Source: Aquificota bacterium
GTDB taxonomy: Bacteria; Aquificota; Aquificia; Aquificales; Hydrogenothermaceae
Reading direction: 5' to 3'
DNA length: 17,125 bases
Assembly: GCA_013153235.1 (NCBI GenBank)
Contig: JAADEU010000053.1
Location: forward strand, 1-17,125
A program made the position numbers and the translations under genes. This document shows, piece by piece, positions 6,659-14,228 of the stretch (position 1 is its first letter; every line of letters begins with the position of its first letter). The notes under the pieces are model-generated. The model made no database searches, had not been told where the DNA came from, and was given only the letters and a program-made list of their open reading frames with translations.

Positions 6659-7963
6659 TTAAGGTTTTACTATTACACATCTGTATCCTTTTGTGATGTA
6701 TTTTCTCCACACATCGTAGATGTCTTCCTTTTTGACTCTGTTTATCATACGGGGATACTCCCTGTCTATCTGGTAACCAAGACCTATGGTCTCAAACCAT
6801 CCTATGTACCACGCCTGTTTTGCCCTGGTCTGATGTTCTAACAGGAAATGACCAACTATTTTTTCTTTTGCTATTTTCAGCTCATCATCTGTAACACCTT
6901 TCTCAATGCTCTTTATCACATTGACCATACCTTTCAGGGCTTTTTCTGTATTATCAGGTGCCGTTCCTATGTAGGCTATAAATCTACCCATGTTTACCCT
7001 TGTTGGAAAAAATGAGCCAACGGCGTAGGCAAGTCCCTCTTTTTCCCTGAGCTGCTGGAAAAGCCTTGATGTAAAACCACTTCCCAGGATGCCATTTAGA
7101 ACCTTCATGGCAAAGTAACCGCCGTCTCTGGCAGTTGGGGCATCATACGCAACAAGAATTGTAGACTGGGCACCTTCCCTTTTGAGGGTTTTACATTTTT
7201 TACCTGTTATCTCAAATTCGTAATGGGGTATTTCGTAGGAAGATTTTTCAAGCTTTCCAAAAACAGACTTTATACTCTTTTCAGCTGTAGAGTAGGGCAT
7301 ATCCCCAACGTAAGAAACGATAAATCTACCCCCGGAAAGCATCTGTTTCCATCTTTTTTTCAGGTCTTTTACGGTAATACCCTTTATGTCCTTTTCAACC
7401 CCAAGGGGTGAATACTGGTAAGGGGTTCCCCTGTAGATTTCCTTCCTCAGCTGGTCAAAGGCGTATGAAAATCCCTCTTCCTTTTTTGCCTTTATCTGGG
7501 CAATCACATTCCTCTTTTCCATTTTTAGCTTATCCTCAGGGAACAGGGGGTTATAAATCATGTCCTTTATCACCCTCATCCCTTTTTCAAAATCCTCTGT
7601 CCTGAGGGCAAACTCAATGGTTGCATACTCTTCACCGACAGAAGTGGAGATATACCCGCCACTGTCCTCAAAGACCTTGCTTATCTGGTAAGCATCGTAC
7701 TTTTTACTGCCCTTTAAAAGCAGTGAAAGGGTGAGGTTGGTCAGACCCTTTTTCCCTTCCGGGTCTTCCATTGAACCACCTTTGATGAATATGGCTCCTG
7801 CGATTATACCTTCGCCTTCGGTTTGTTTGTATAAAACGGTTGTTCCATTTGACAGAATACTCTTAATCACGGCTTCTCCCCCGGATGATGGAAGTACAGA
7901 AATTTGAAGAAAGAAAAACAGAACCAATTGAAATTTTAAAAATAAAAAATAATTTTTAACCAA
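6659..7963 (-). CDS. M16 (insulinase-like) protein lacking the zinc site, exported
   Basis: A 434-aa member of the M16B peptidase family with a hydrophobic signal or anchor at about 5-25, so probably periplasmic or membrane-attached. It has two M16 halves: N-terminal about 33-220, C-terminal about 260-434. The catalytic HxxEH expected after GKKGL (70-74) reads TNLTLSLLLKG, so both histidines and the glutamate are missing. The downstream glutamate ligand is also lost (VIAQIKA, Q156). The second half keeps the substrate-positioning R/Y signature GSGFTSRLFQQLREKEGLAYAVG (295-316; R300, Y313). This matches the non-catalytic partner of heterodimeric M16B proteases, but no active partner is adjacent. 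It leads the operon with speE and bpsA. The start is uncertain: TTG at 7963 has only a weak ribosome binding site. C372-377-type HFLLEH has wrong spacing for zinc. Confidence 0.85.
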   Translation of the reverse strand: MVKNYFLFLKFQLVLFFFLQISVLPSSGGEAVIKSILSNGTTVLYKQTEGEGIIAGAIFIKGGSMEDPEGKKGLTNLTLSLLLKGSKKYDAYQISKVFEDSGGYISTSVGEEYATIEFALRTEDFEKGMRVIKDMIYNPLFPEDKLKMEKRNVIAQIKAKKEEGFSYAFDQLRKEIYRGTPYQYSPLGVEKDIKGITVKDLKKRWKQMLSGGRFIVSYVGDMPYSTAEKSIKSVFGKLEKSSYEIPHYEFEITGKKCKTLKREGAQSTILVAYDAPTARDGGYFAMKVLNGILGSGFTSRLFQQLREKEGLAYAVGSFFPTRVNMGRFIAYIGTAPDNTEKALKGMVNVIKSIEKGVTDDELKIAKEKIVGHFLLEHQTRAKQAWYIGWFETIGLGYQIDREYPRMINRVKKEDIYDVWRKYITKGYRCVIVKP

Positions 7964-8034
7964 ACTTATTACCCACTGCCTTTTGTGATAATATTTATTT
8001 TAAACCAAATAAAGATAAAAAGAGGTGTATTAAG
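7964..8034. promoter_or_regulatory. Divergent promoter region between the M16 operon and ffh
   Basis: This 71-base gap must hold the start signals of both divergent operons. Toward ffh there is an extended -10-like TGTGATAAT (-10 GATAAT at 7987-7992) without a clear -35, and a good ribosome binding site GAGGTG at 8022-8027. Toward the M16 gene only loose AT-rich -10 candidates (TAAAAT, TATTAT) are visible. Confidence 0.4.
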
Positions 8035-9363
8035 TTGTTTGAACTGCTGACGGAAAAGTTCAGTAATGTTGTAGAAAAGCTGAAAAGGGTTAAAAAGCTT
8101 GATGAAAAGACCATAGACGAGGCTCTGAAGGATATCAGGAGGGCTTTACTTGAGGCTGATGTCAATATTGAGGTTGTAAAGCAGTTTCTCAACGACGTAA
8201 AGCAAAAACTGGTAGGACAGGAGGTAATCAAGGGTCTTAACGCCGGTGAGACGGTAATAAAGCTGATATACGACGAGCTGCTGAATATTCTCGGTGAAGA
8301 GGCTCCTCTGAATAAATCAGAAAAACCTCCTACAGTAATAATGCTTGTAGGTCTTCAGGGTACAGGTAAGACAACAACGGCAGGTAAGCTTGCAAAATGG
8401 CTCAAGTCTAAAGGATACGCTGTAGGCGTTGTGTCAACAGACGTGAGAAGACCAGCAGCAGGAAGGCAGCTGTGTACCCTTGCTGAAAGTATCGGGGTAC
8501 CCTGTTTCATAGATGAGGAAGAAAAAGATGCCGTCAGACTGACAGAAAAGGTAATCCAGAAGGCAAAAGAAGCCGGCCTGTCCCACATTATTCTGGATAC
8601 AGCCGGTAGGCTCCACATTGACGACGAGCTTATGGAAGAGCTGGTCAGGATAAAGGAAAAAGTCAACCCTGCAGAGGTTCTTTATGTGGCTGATGCGATG
8701 CAGGGTCAGGATGCGATAAACACCGCCGAGGAGTTCCACAGAAGACTTGGTCTTACAGGTGTGATTCTCACAAAACTGGACGGTGATGCAAAGGGTGGTA
8801 TAGCCCTTTCTGTAAGAAAGGTCCTTGGCGTACCGATTAAGTTCATCGGTATCGGTGAAAAGATTGAGGATTTTGACCAGTTCCACCCTGACAGGATAGC
8901 CCAGAGGATACTGGGACTTGGTGATATCCAGACCCTTATTGAAAAGATGCAGTCTGCCATAGACGAAGATAAAGCCCAGGAGATGGCAAAAAGGGTGATG
9001 AATGCAGAATTCACCCTTGATGACCTTAAGGAGCAGCTTCAGATGATAAGAAACCTGGGTCCACTGGAAAATGTTCTGAAGATGATACCCGGTATTGGTT
9101 CAAAGATTAAAGACCTGAAGGTGGACGAGAAACAGTTTATAAAAATAGAGGCTATCATAAACTCAATGACACCTGAAGAAAGGGCAAATCCACATATCAT
9201 AAACGGCAGCAGGAAAAGGAGAATTGCAAGGGGTAGCGGAACCACCATAATGGATGTAAACAGGCTTTTAAAACAGTACAAAGAGATGAAGAAAATGATG
9301 AAAAAAATGAAAAAATCTGGTAAAATGAAACTTCCGTTCAATATGCCTAATTTACCATTTTAA
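8035..9363 (+). CDS. ffh: Signal recognition particle protein Ffh (SRP54)
   Basis: A 442-aa GTPase of the signal recognition particle. It binds 4.5S RNA and signal sequences of nascent membrane and secreted proteins and docks on FtsY. Domain order is standard. The N domain is about 1-90 (with ALLEADVN at 37-44). The G domain has GLQGTGKTTTAGKLA (106-120), DVRRPAA (136-142), DTAGRLH (188-194) and TKLDGDAKGG (246-255). The methionine-rich M domain is about 295-442, with the RNA-binding GSRKRRIARGSG (391-402) and a lysine/methionine-rich tail. Length is normal. The start is TTG at 8035, chosen because GAGGTG sits 7 bases upstream and the protein begins MFELLTEKFS as in homologues. It is the first gene of the ffh-rpsP-khpA cluster, 20 bases before rpsP. 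No 4.5S RNA gene was recognised nearby. Confidence 0.97.
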   Translation: MFELLTEKFSNVVEKLKRVKKLDEKTIDEALKDIRRALLEADVNIEVVKQFLNDVKQKLVGQEVIKGLNAGETVIKLIYDELLNILGEEAPLNKSEKPPTVIMLVGLQGTGKTTTAGKLAKWLKSKGYAVGVVSTDVRRPAAGRQLCTLAESIGVPCFIDEEEKDAVRLTEKVIQKAKEAGLSHIILDTAGRLHIDDELMEELVRIKEKVNPAEVLYVADAMQGQDAINTAEEFHRRLGLTGVILTKLDGDAKGGIALSVRKVLGVPIKFIGIGEKIEDFDQFHPDRIAQRILGLGDIQTLIEKMQSAIDEDKAQEMAKRVMNAEFTLDDLKEQLQMIRNLGPLENVLKMIPGIGSKIKDLKVDEKQFIKIEAIINSMTPEERANPHIINGSRKRRIARGSGTTIMDVNRLLKQYKEMKKMMKKMKKSGKMKLPFNMPNLPF

Positions 9364-9383
9364 TAACAGGAGGTAGTGAAAAC

Positions 9384-9638
9384 TTGGTAAGGATAAGACT
9401 TTCAAGAGCTGGAAGGAAAAAGCATCCGGTTTACAGAATGGTTGTGATGGACAGCAGAGCTCCAAGGGAATCAAAATATATCGACTACATCGGCACATAT
9501 GACCCTATATTAAAAACCGGAAATATAAATGTTGAAAAAGCGAAGGAATGGCTGGCAAAGGGAGCCCAGCCTACTGAAAGGGCATTAAAAATACTGAAAC
9601 AGTTTGGTCTGGAAGAACAACCAGCCAAAACAGAATAA
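9384..9638 (+). CDS. rpsP: 30S ribosomal protein S16
   Basis: An 84-aa S16 protein, an assembly-stage component of the small ribosomal subunit. The opening MVRIRLSRAGRKKHPVYRMV, the middle IDYIGTYDP and the segment AKEWLAKGAQPT are the family signature, and the length is typical. The start is TTG at 9384, nine bases after AGGAGGT (9368-9374); there is no ATG alternative that keeps the conserved N-terminus. It lies 20 bases downstream of ffh and 35 bases upstream of khpA, the ffh-rpsP-khpA order common in bacteria. The usual next genes (rimM, trmD, rplS) are not present here. Confidence 0.96.
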   Translation: MVRIRLSRAGRKKHPVYRMVVMDSRAPRESKYIDYIGTYDPILKTGNINVEKAKEWLAKGAQPTERALKILKQFGLEEQPAKTE

Positions 9639-9673
9639 GCTGATACTGAATACCAAAAACGGAGGGAAGTCAG

Positions 9674-9913
9674 ATGAGCAAATTACAGGAACTGGTAGAA
9701 TTTGTGGCCAAGTCGCTGGTTGACCACCCTGACAAAGTGGAAGTGAAAGAGATTGAAGGTGAAAAGACCACAGTTATTGAGCTGAAAGTTGCTCCAGAGG
9801 ACCTGGGTAAGGTTATCGGAAGACAGGGTAGAACAGCAAGGGCTATCAGAACTCTCCTTGCAGCAGTGGCAAGAAAACAGAACAAAAGAGCTGTGCTTGA
9901 AATCTTAGAATAA
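9674..9913 (+). CDS. khpA: KH-domain RNA-binding protein KhpA (YlqC family)
   Basis: A 79-aa protein that is essentially one KH domain. The nucleic-acid-binding GxxG loop is G49-R-Q-G52 in GKVIGRQGRTARAIRTLL. In other bacteria KhpA partners with KhpB/Jag and binds many RNAs, affecting cell division and ribosome-related functions; the RNA targets here are unknown. The gene has an ATG start with GGAGGG at 9661-9666, follows rpsP by 35 bases and is closed by a hairpin terminator, making it the last gene of this cluster. Length and position match the family. Confidence 0.93.
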   Translation: MSKLQELVEFVAKSLVDHPDKVEVKEIEGEKTTVIELKVAPEDLGKVIGRQGRTARAIRTLLAAVARKQNKRAVLEILE

Positions 9914-9923
9914 TATACATTCT

Positions 9924-9942
9924 GGGGCTTTCTTCAGGCCCC
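9924..9942 (+). terminator. Terminator of the ffh-rpsP-khpA cluster
   Basis: GGGGC (9924-9928) pairs with GCCCC (9938-9942) across a 9-base pyrimidine-rich loop, followed by TTCTTATT. It lies 10 bases past the khpA stop. The reverse strand has a poor T tail, so it mainly acts on plus-strand transcripts. Confidence 0.7.
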
Positions 9943-9945
9943 TTC

Positions 9946-10389
9946 TTATTCAAAACATTCCAGTACATACCCCCCTTTTTTGACTTTTAGCCTTAAAACC
10001 CTTTCATTTTCTCCTGTTATCTCAAATTCAATACCTATTACAGGCACGTCCTCTATTTCAAACAGGCTTTCATCTGGCCATTCTACAATCACAACACCGT
10101 TTCCTATAATGTCTGTCAGGTCAAACTTCTTTACTCTGTACAGGTCCACGTGGAAAACAGGAAAACTGGCTGTTTCATACTCGTTCATTACAGAGAACGT
10201 AGGTGAGTTAACCTCTTCTCCGGCATCTGCATCTATGGCTGAAACGAGAAATCTGGTGAATGTTGTTTTTCCCGCTGCCAGATTACCTTTCAGGAGGATA
10301 AGTTCATTCCCTTTCAGACATTCAGACAGTCTCTTTGCAAATTCCTGTAATTCCTGAAGTGAGTTTATTTTGAATACCTTTTCTGTCAT
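9946..10389 (-). CDS. tsaE: tRNA t6A biosynthesis ATPase TsaE
   Basis: A 147-aa P-loop ATPase (counted from the ATG) that works with TsaB and TsaD in making N6-threonylcarbamoyladenosine at position 37 of ANN-decoding tRNAs. Signature elements are Walker A GNLAAGKTT (35-43), NSPTF (61-65), the HVDLYR motif (80-85) and the VVIVEWPD strand (about 99-106), all in the usual order and spacing. The start is uncertain. The ATG at 10389 gives MTEKVFKINS; an in-frame TTG six codons upstream (10407) would add MVYNFY but has no properly spaced ribosome binding site. Neither start has a normal Shine-Dalgarno, and TATAAT sits just upstream of the ATG, so a leaderless transcript is possible. It lies downstream of the cytochrome c peroxidase gene on the same strand, separated by a terminator. 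Confidence 0.93.
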   Translation of the reverse strand: MTEKVFKINSLQELQEFAKRLSECLKGNELILLKGNLAAGKTTFTRFLVSAIDADAGEEVNSPTFSVMNEYETASFPVFHVDLYRVKKFDLTDIIGNGVVIVEWPDESLFEIEDVPVIGIEFEITGENERVLRLKVKKGGYVLECFE

Positions 10390-10408
10390 GTAAAAATTAT
10401 AAACCAAA

Positions 10409-10426
10409 CCCCCTCATATGAGGGGG
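10409..10426 (-). terminator. Terminator after the cytochrome c peroxidase gene
   Basis: Perfect 18-bp palindrome CCCCCTCATATGAGGGGG, 8 bases past the peroxidase stop on the minus strand. The minus-strand tail is TTTGGTTTATAATTTTT. That same tail carries a TATAAT immediately before the tsaE start, so terminator and possible tsaE promoter overlap. Confidence 0.7.
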
Positions 10427-10434
10427 TGAATATC

Positions 10435-11472
10435 TTAGTCGTGTATTTTCAGTTTTGGTTTAGGTGTGTCGTTTGTAGAAGGTGGCAGAACAGGCATTGT
10501 TCTTGCTGATTCTGGAATTTCACCTGTAAGGGAGTTAAGGAAGGCTACAATTTTGTCTATCTCTTCCTGTGTAAGTTTTATACCAAGCTGTGTTTCACCC
10601 ATTATTCTTACAGCCTCTTTAAGGTCCCACACAGAACCATCGTGGAAGTAAGGGTATGTCATTGCTATGTTTCTCAGTGATGGAACCTTGAATACATACC
10701 TGTCTTCCTCTTTCTTTGTCACCTTGTATTTTCCAAAATCAGGTGTTGGATATGGTTTTACAATTCCGAATTTTGCAAACATCTCACCACCAACAGCCAC
10801 ACCGTTATGACAGCTTGCACACCCTTTGTCTATGAACAGTTTTAAACCTTCCTTTTCCTTTTTGTTCAGGGCTGATGTATCACCGTTGAGGAATTTATCA
10901 AACCTTGAAGGTGTAACCAGTGTTCTCTCAAAGGCAGCTATAGCCTTTGCCACATTATCGTAAGTCAGAGGGTTTTTCCCGCCGAAGACCTTTTTGAATT
11001 CCTTCACGTACCCTGGAATTGTCTGGAGTTTCATAACGACGAATTCCGGATTAGGCATAGCCATCTCTACATGGGCAAGTATAGGACCCTTTGCCTGGTC
11101 TTCAAGTGTTTTCGCCCTTCCATCCCAGAACTGGGCAATGTGGAAACCTGCGTTCAGAACAGTTGGGGAGTTTCTTCCACCTGTTTTAAATTCGTGTCCC
11201 AGTGCAGTTTCAACACCATCAACACCGAATGTTGCCAGGTTATGGCATGTATTACAGCTAATCACACCGCTGAGGGACAGTCTTGGGTCGTAGTAAAGCT
11301 TTTTACCCAGCTCAACTTTTTCAGGTGTTGTTGGGTTATCAGCTGGAGCCGGAATTTCTTTTGGAAGTGGTTTAAAATAATTTTTCGCTTTATTGAGAAG
11401 GTCTGCATCGGATGCTATAGCAGAAGTAGATGCCACAGCAACGGAAAGTAGCGCTACTTTTAATTTTTTCAT
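10435..11472 (-). CDS. Diheme cytochrome c peroxidase (CcpA/MauG family)
   Basis: A 345-aa exported diheme protein that reduces H2O2 to water with electrons from periplasmic c-type cytochromes. A Sec signal peptide spans residues 1-20 (MKKLK, ALLSVAVASTSA, cleavage near AIA-S). Two covalent heme sites follow: C73-N-T-C76-H77 in the N-terminal domain and C218-A-S-C221-H222 in the C-terminal domain. Conserved context includes the LYYDPRLS helix (59-66), QFWDGRA (114-120), the MAMPNP segment (137-142) likely to carry a distal ligand, and VPSLRNIAMTYPYFHDGS (263-280). ATG start with GGGAGG nine bases upstream. It is a single gene with its own consensus promoter and terminator. MauG-type modifying enzymes share this fold, but no partner protein that would suggest one is nearby. 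It could remove H2O2 made by the NiSOD encoded elsewhere in the window. Confidence 0.94.
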   Translation of the reverse strand: MKKLKVALLSVAVASTSAIASDADLLNKAKNYFKPLPKEIPAPADNPTTPEKVELGKKLYYDPRLSLSGVISCNTCHNLATFGVDGVETALGHEFKTGGRNSPTVLNAGFHIAQFWDGRAKTLEDQAKGPILAHVEMAMPNPEFVVMKLQTIPGYVKEFKKVFGGKNPLTYDNVAKAIAAFERTLVTPSRFDKFLNGDTSALNKKEKEGLKLFIDKGCASCHNGVAVGGEMFAKFGIVKPYPTPDFGKYKVTKKEEDRYVFKVPSLRNIAMTYPYFHDGSVWDLKEAVRIMGETQLGIKLTQEEIDKIVAFLNSLTGEIPESARTMPVLPPSTNDTPKPKLKIHD

Positions 11473-11494
11473 ACTGTGTATCCTCCCTTTTTAA

Positions 11495-11509
11495 TGATAA
11501 TTATTACTA
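11495..11509. promoter_or_regulatory. PerR/Fur-like operator in the peroxidase promoter
   Basis: TGATAATTATTACTA resembles the 7-1-7 inverted repeat recognised by Fur-family repressors: 11 of 14 arm positions match the PerR form and 12 of 14 the Fur form, by my reading. It lies just downstream of the -10, over the expected transcription start at about 11503, a position that suits repression. Which regulator binds is inference. Confidence 0.45.
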
Positions 11510-11538
11510 ATTATAAAAGGGGGATAATACCCTGTCAA
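11510..11538 (-). promoter_or_regulatory. Consensus sigma-70 promoter of the cytochrome c peroxidase gene
   Basis: On the minus strand, a perfect -35 TTGACA (plus bases 11533-11538) and a perfect -10 TATAAT (plus 11510-11515) are separated by exactly 17 bases, about 40 bases upstream of the start codon. This is the strongest promoter match in the window. It sits in the 92-base gap after the H+-ATPase gene, where no convincing terminator is seen. Confidence 0.8.
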
Positions 11539-11564
11539 CATGATTTCTATCATCTTTTAATAAC

Positions 11565-14225
11565 TTAATGTTTACCGGCCTCCCCAAGCTCCTTTTTCAA
11601 CCATGTGAAATGCCCGGGTGCAAAGAAGAACTTCCTTGCCCAGTACATCTTAAGTATGGCCATTTTCACAACATCATTAAACAGGAACCATGCAATGGCA
11701 TATCCCCATATGAATATTGCCCATTCCCATCCGATAGGTGTGATAAGCCCAAAACCATAAACCGCTATTATGGTTCCAAGTATCCCTGTTCCAAAGTTTG
11801 CCACATAGAGAACAGGAGATGGGTAGGGCTTTTTCCAGAACCAGTTCTTTATCCTGGTGTTATATATCGTTCCGTGGCCTGCAACTATAAGTTTGGTGAA
11901 TATAATGGACTGAATCAGGTCCTGTGGCAGTTTCCAGTACTCTTCCAGAAGCACGTACAGCGTAAATGATGACATAACACCTGCAACACCCAGCCAGAAG
12001 GACATTATCAGCATTTCGTACATATCCCACCGGACAGGTTTAGGTGCGATTTTTGCCCTGTCGTAAGCTATGGACAGGATAGGGATATCATTGAGTAGTG
12101 CCAGTAAGATTATCATAAGTGCGGTGACAGGGTAGAACTGGAATATCATTATGGAAAGTGCCATAAAGAACACAACCCTGATGGTTTCGGCAATCCTGTA
12201 AATTGTGTAGGCCTCCATCCTGCCAAATATTTCTCTGGCTATCTCTATAGCCCTGACTATAACCATCAACCCCGGTGCAAGCAACACCAGTGCAGCTGCA
12301 GCTCTGGCAGCATCTGTGGCTCCTGAGACGGCTATACCGGCATCTGCCTTCCTCAGGGCAGGGGCATCATTAACACCATCCCCTGTCATTCCCACTATAT
12401 GGTCTGCCTTCTGGAGTTTGTCCACTATGAAGTATTTGTCCTCTGGGAAAACCTCTGCAAATCCGTTTGCTTCCTCTATCAGTTTGATGATTTCAGATTC
12501 GTGTTTTTTAACTATTCCGGATGGGAGTTTTTTATTTTCCAGTTCTTTCTGTACCAGCTTTGCTATTTTCTTGGCCCTTTTCTCAGCCTCATCCTCCGGT
12601 AGATTTTCTTCAACAAGGAGGAGGGCTTTTGTTATAACCTGTGCAAGAATTACATATTCCTCGTAGGTTTCTCCCCTCAACTCCCTTGCACTGTATATCT
12701 TTTCGCCAATACCAAGGATTTTCGCTATGTATCTGGCCACAGCTATGTTATCACCTGTGACCATCTTCACATCTACACCGTACCTCTTTGCCTCTGCAAT
12801 TGCCTGTTTAGAATCATCCCTTGGAGGGTCAAATAAGGGTATAAGACCAACAAAGTGGAATTTCTCCTCTTCCGGCTTTTTATACGCCACTCCCAGTGTT
12901 CTAAAACCGTTTTCGGCAAATTCCTCAACCCTCTGGTAGGCAACATTTTTGTCAAACTCTGTATCATCGCACAGCTCTATTATTACCTGAGGCGCCCCTT
13001 TTGTTACGACAAGCTCTTTTCCATCACATTCAACAACAGCCTCTGTTCTTTTCCTTACAGGGTCAAATGGCACAAATTTCTTCTGCTGGCAGCGTTTTAT
13101 CTTTTCATACTGGCCATGCTGCTTTAACCATTCAAATATAGGAATCTCAATAGGGTCGTTATTCTCCTCTTTTGAGGCAAGTGCAGCGTAAAACATCAGG
13201 TCTTCCGATTTATAACTGTCGACGGTAAAGGGAACAGAAACGGTCATTTTATTCTTTGTAAGTGTACCTGTTTTGTCTGAACAGAGGACATCAACCCCGG
13301 CAAGTTCCTCAATTGATGCGAGACGGCTCACTATCACCTGCTTTTTTGCCAGATATAGAGCCCCTATGGCCATTGTGACGGTCAGAACGGCAGGCAGAGC
13401 AATAGGTATGGAGGCTACCGTCAGGACAAGGGCAAATCTCAGAAGCTCCCTCCAGTCGGCCCCTCTATTCAGCTCGACAAGTATCATAAGTGCCACAATA
13501 ATAAGGGTTATTACTATAAGGAAGTTTCCAACCTTTATTACCATCTCCTGAAAGTGTGAACGCTGCTCCCTCTCTGCCTTTGCCACCAGTTTAACCGTCT
13601 TACCGAAATAGGTATTTAGACCTGTTGCAACTGCAACGGCAATCATTTCACCCTGCTTTACTATTGAGTTTGCATAGGCAATATCACCGGGCTTTTTTGT
13701 AACAGGAAGTGATTCTCCTGTGAGGGCAGACTGGTCCACCAGTATAAAATCACCTTTTAGCAGCTTTACGTCGGCAGGTATTATGTCCCCTATCTTCAAC
13801 TTAATAATATCCCCGGGAACAACATACCGTGCCTCTATTTCCTGCCACTTGCCGTCCCTCAGTACTATCGTTTTTCTGGCAAGTTTCTGTTTCAGTACCT
13901 TTAGGGCGGAAAGTGCTTTATGTTCCTGCCAGAAATCGACACCTGCGTTGACAAACAGGAGAATCATTATAATCGTAAAATCTTCCCATTTCTGGACGGA
14001 GGCAGACAGAATGGCTGCAATCTCAATCATCCAGGGGATTGGTCCCCAGAACCTCCTGAATATCCTGTGCCACAGAGGTTCTTCTTTTTCAGGAATCTCA
14101 TTGAGACCGTATTTTTTCAGCCGCTCTCTGGCTTCCTCTTCTGAAAGACCCCTTTCAGGGTCTGTTTTGAGTTCCTCCAGTGTTTCTTCAGGAGTTTTAT
14201 TTTTAAACTCGTCTATCACAGCCAT
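11565..14225 (-). CDS. Plasma-membrane H+-ATPase, P-type (class IIIA)
   Basis: An 886-aa P-type proton pump that exports H+ using ATP. The actuator-domain motif is TGES (169-172). The phosphorylation site is D317 in SDKTGTLTKNK, the nucleotide-domain motif is KGAP (409-412), and hinge motifs are MVTGDN (488-493) and TGDGVNDAP (614-622). M4 has the IPIALP kink (273-278). Proton-pump residues known from plant AHA2 appear to be kept: N93 (M2), R683 in ETIRVVF (M5) and D713 in LLNDIP (M6), which argues for H+ over Ca2+ or Na+. About ten membrane segments: roughly 55-105, 232-290 and 678-855. Residues about 510-588 hold a long charged insert before GFAEVFPEDK. ATG start with GGGGGAT upstream. It lies 3 bases after the small membrane protein, in an operon with ppsA. 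Confidence 0.93.
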   Translation of the reverse strand: MAVIDEFKNKTPEETLEELKTDPERGLSEEEARERLKKYGLNEIPEKEEPLWHRIFRRFWGPIPWMIEIAAILSASVQKWEDFTIIMILLFVNAGVDFWQEHKALSALKVLKQKLARKTIVLRDGKWQEIEARYVVPGDIIKLKIGDIIPADVKLLKGDFILVDQSALTGESLPVTKKPGDIAYANSIVKQGEMIAVAVATGLNTYFGKTVKLVAKAEREQRSHFQEMVIKVGNFLIVITLIIVALMILVELNRGADWRELLRFALVLTVASIPIALPAVLTVTMAIGALYLAKKQVIVSRLASIEELAGVDVLCSDKTGTLTKNKMTVSVPFTVDSYKSEDLMFYAALASKEENNDPIEIPIFEWLKQHGQYEKIKRCQQKKFVPFDPVRKRTEAVVECDGKELVVTKGAPQVIIELCDDTEFDKNVAYQRVEEFAENGFRTLGVAYKKPEEEKFHFVGLIPLFDPPRDDSKQAIAEAKRYGVDVKMVTGDNIAVARYIAKILGIGEKIYSARELRGETYEEYVILAQVITKALLLVEENLPEDEAEKRAKKIAKLVQKELENKKLPSGIVKKHESEIIKLIEEANGFAEVFPEDKYFIVDKLQKADHIVGMTGDGVNDAPALRKADAGIAVSGATDAARAAAALVLLAPGLMVIVRAIEIAREIFGRMEAYTIYRIAETIRVVFFMALSIMIFQFYPVTALMIILLALLNDIPILSIAYDRAKIAPKPVRWDMYEMLIMSFWLGVAGVMSSFTLYVLLEEYWKLPQDLIQSIIFTKLIVAGHGTIYNTRIKNWFWKKPYPSPVLYVANFGTGILGTIIAVYGFGLITPIGWEWAIFIWGYAIAWFLFNDVVKMAILKMYWARKFFFAPGHFTWLKKELGEAGKH

Positions 14226-14228
14226 TGC

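Noticed and set aside
6833..6850. HFLLEH (residues 372-377) in the M16 protein, resembling the HFLEH zinc motif
   Set aside because: Spacing is HxxxEH instead of HxxEH and it lies in the C-terminal half, not at the catalytic position of the N-terminal half.
7964..8034. Possible 4.5S SRP RNA gene next to ffh
   Set aside because: The gap is only 71 bases, AT-rich and filled by promoter and ribosome binding signals; no GGAA-type hairpin seen.
11540..11553. ATGAT-TTCT-ATCAT hairpin as terminator of the H+-ATPase gene
   Set aside because: Only 5 AT-rich pairs and no T tail on the minus strand; too weak to call.
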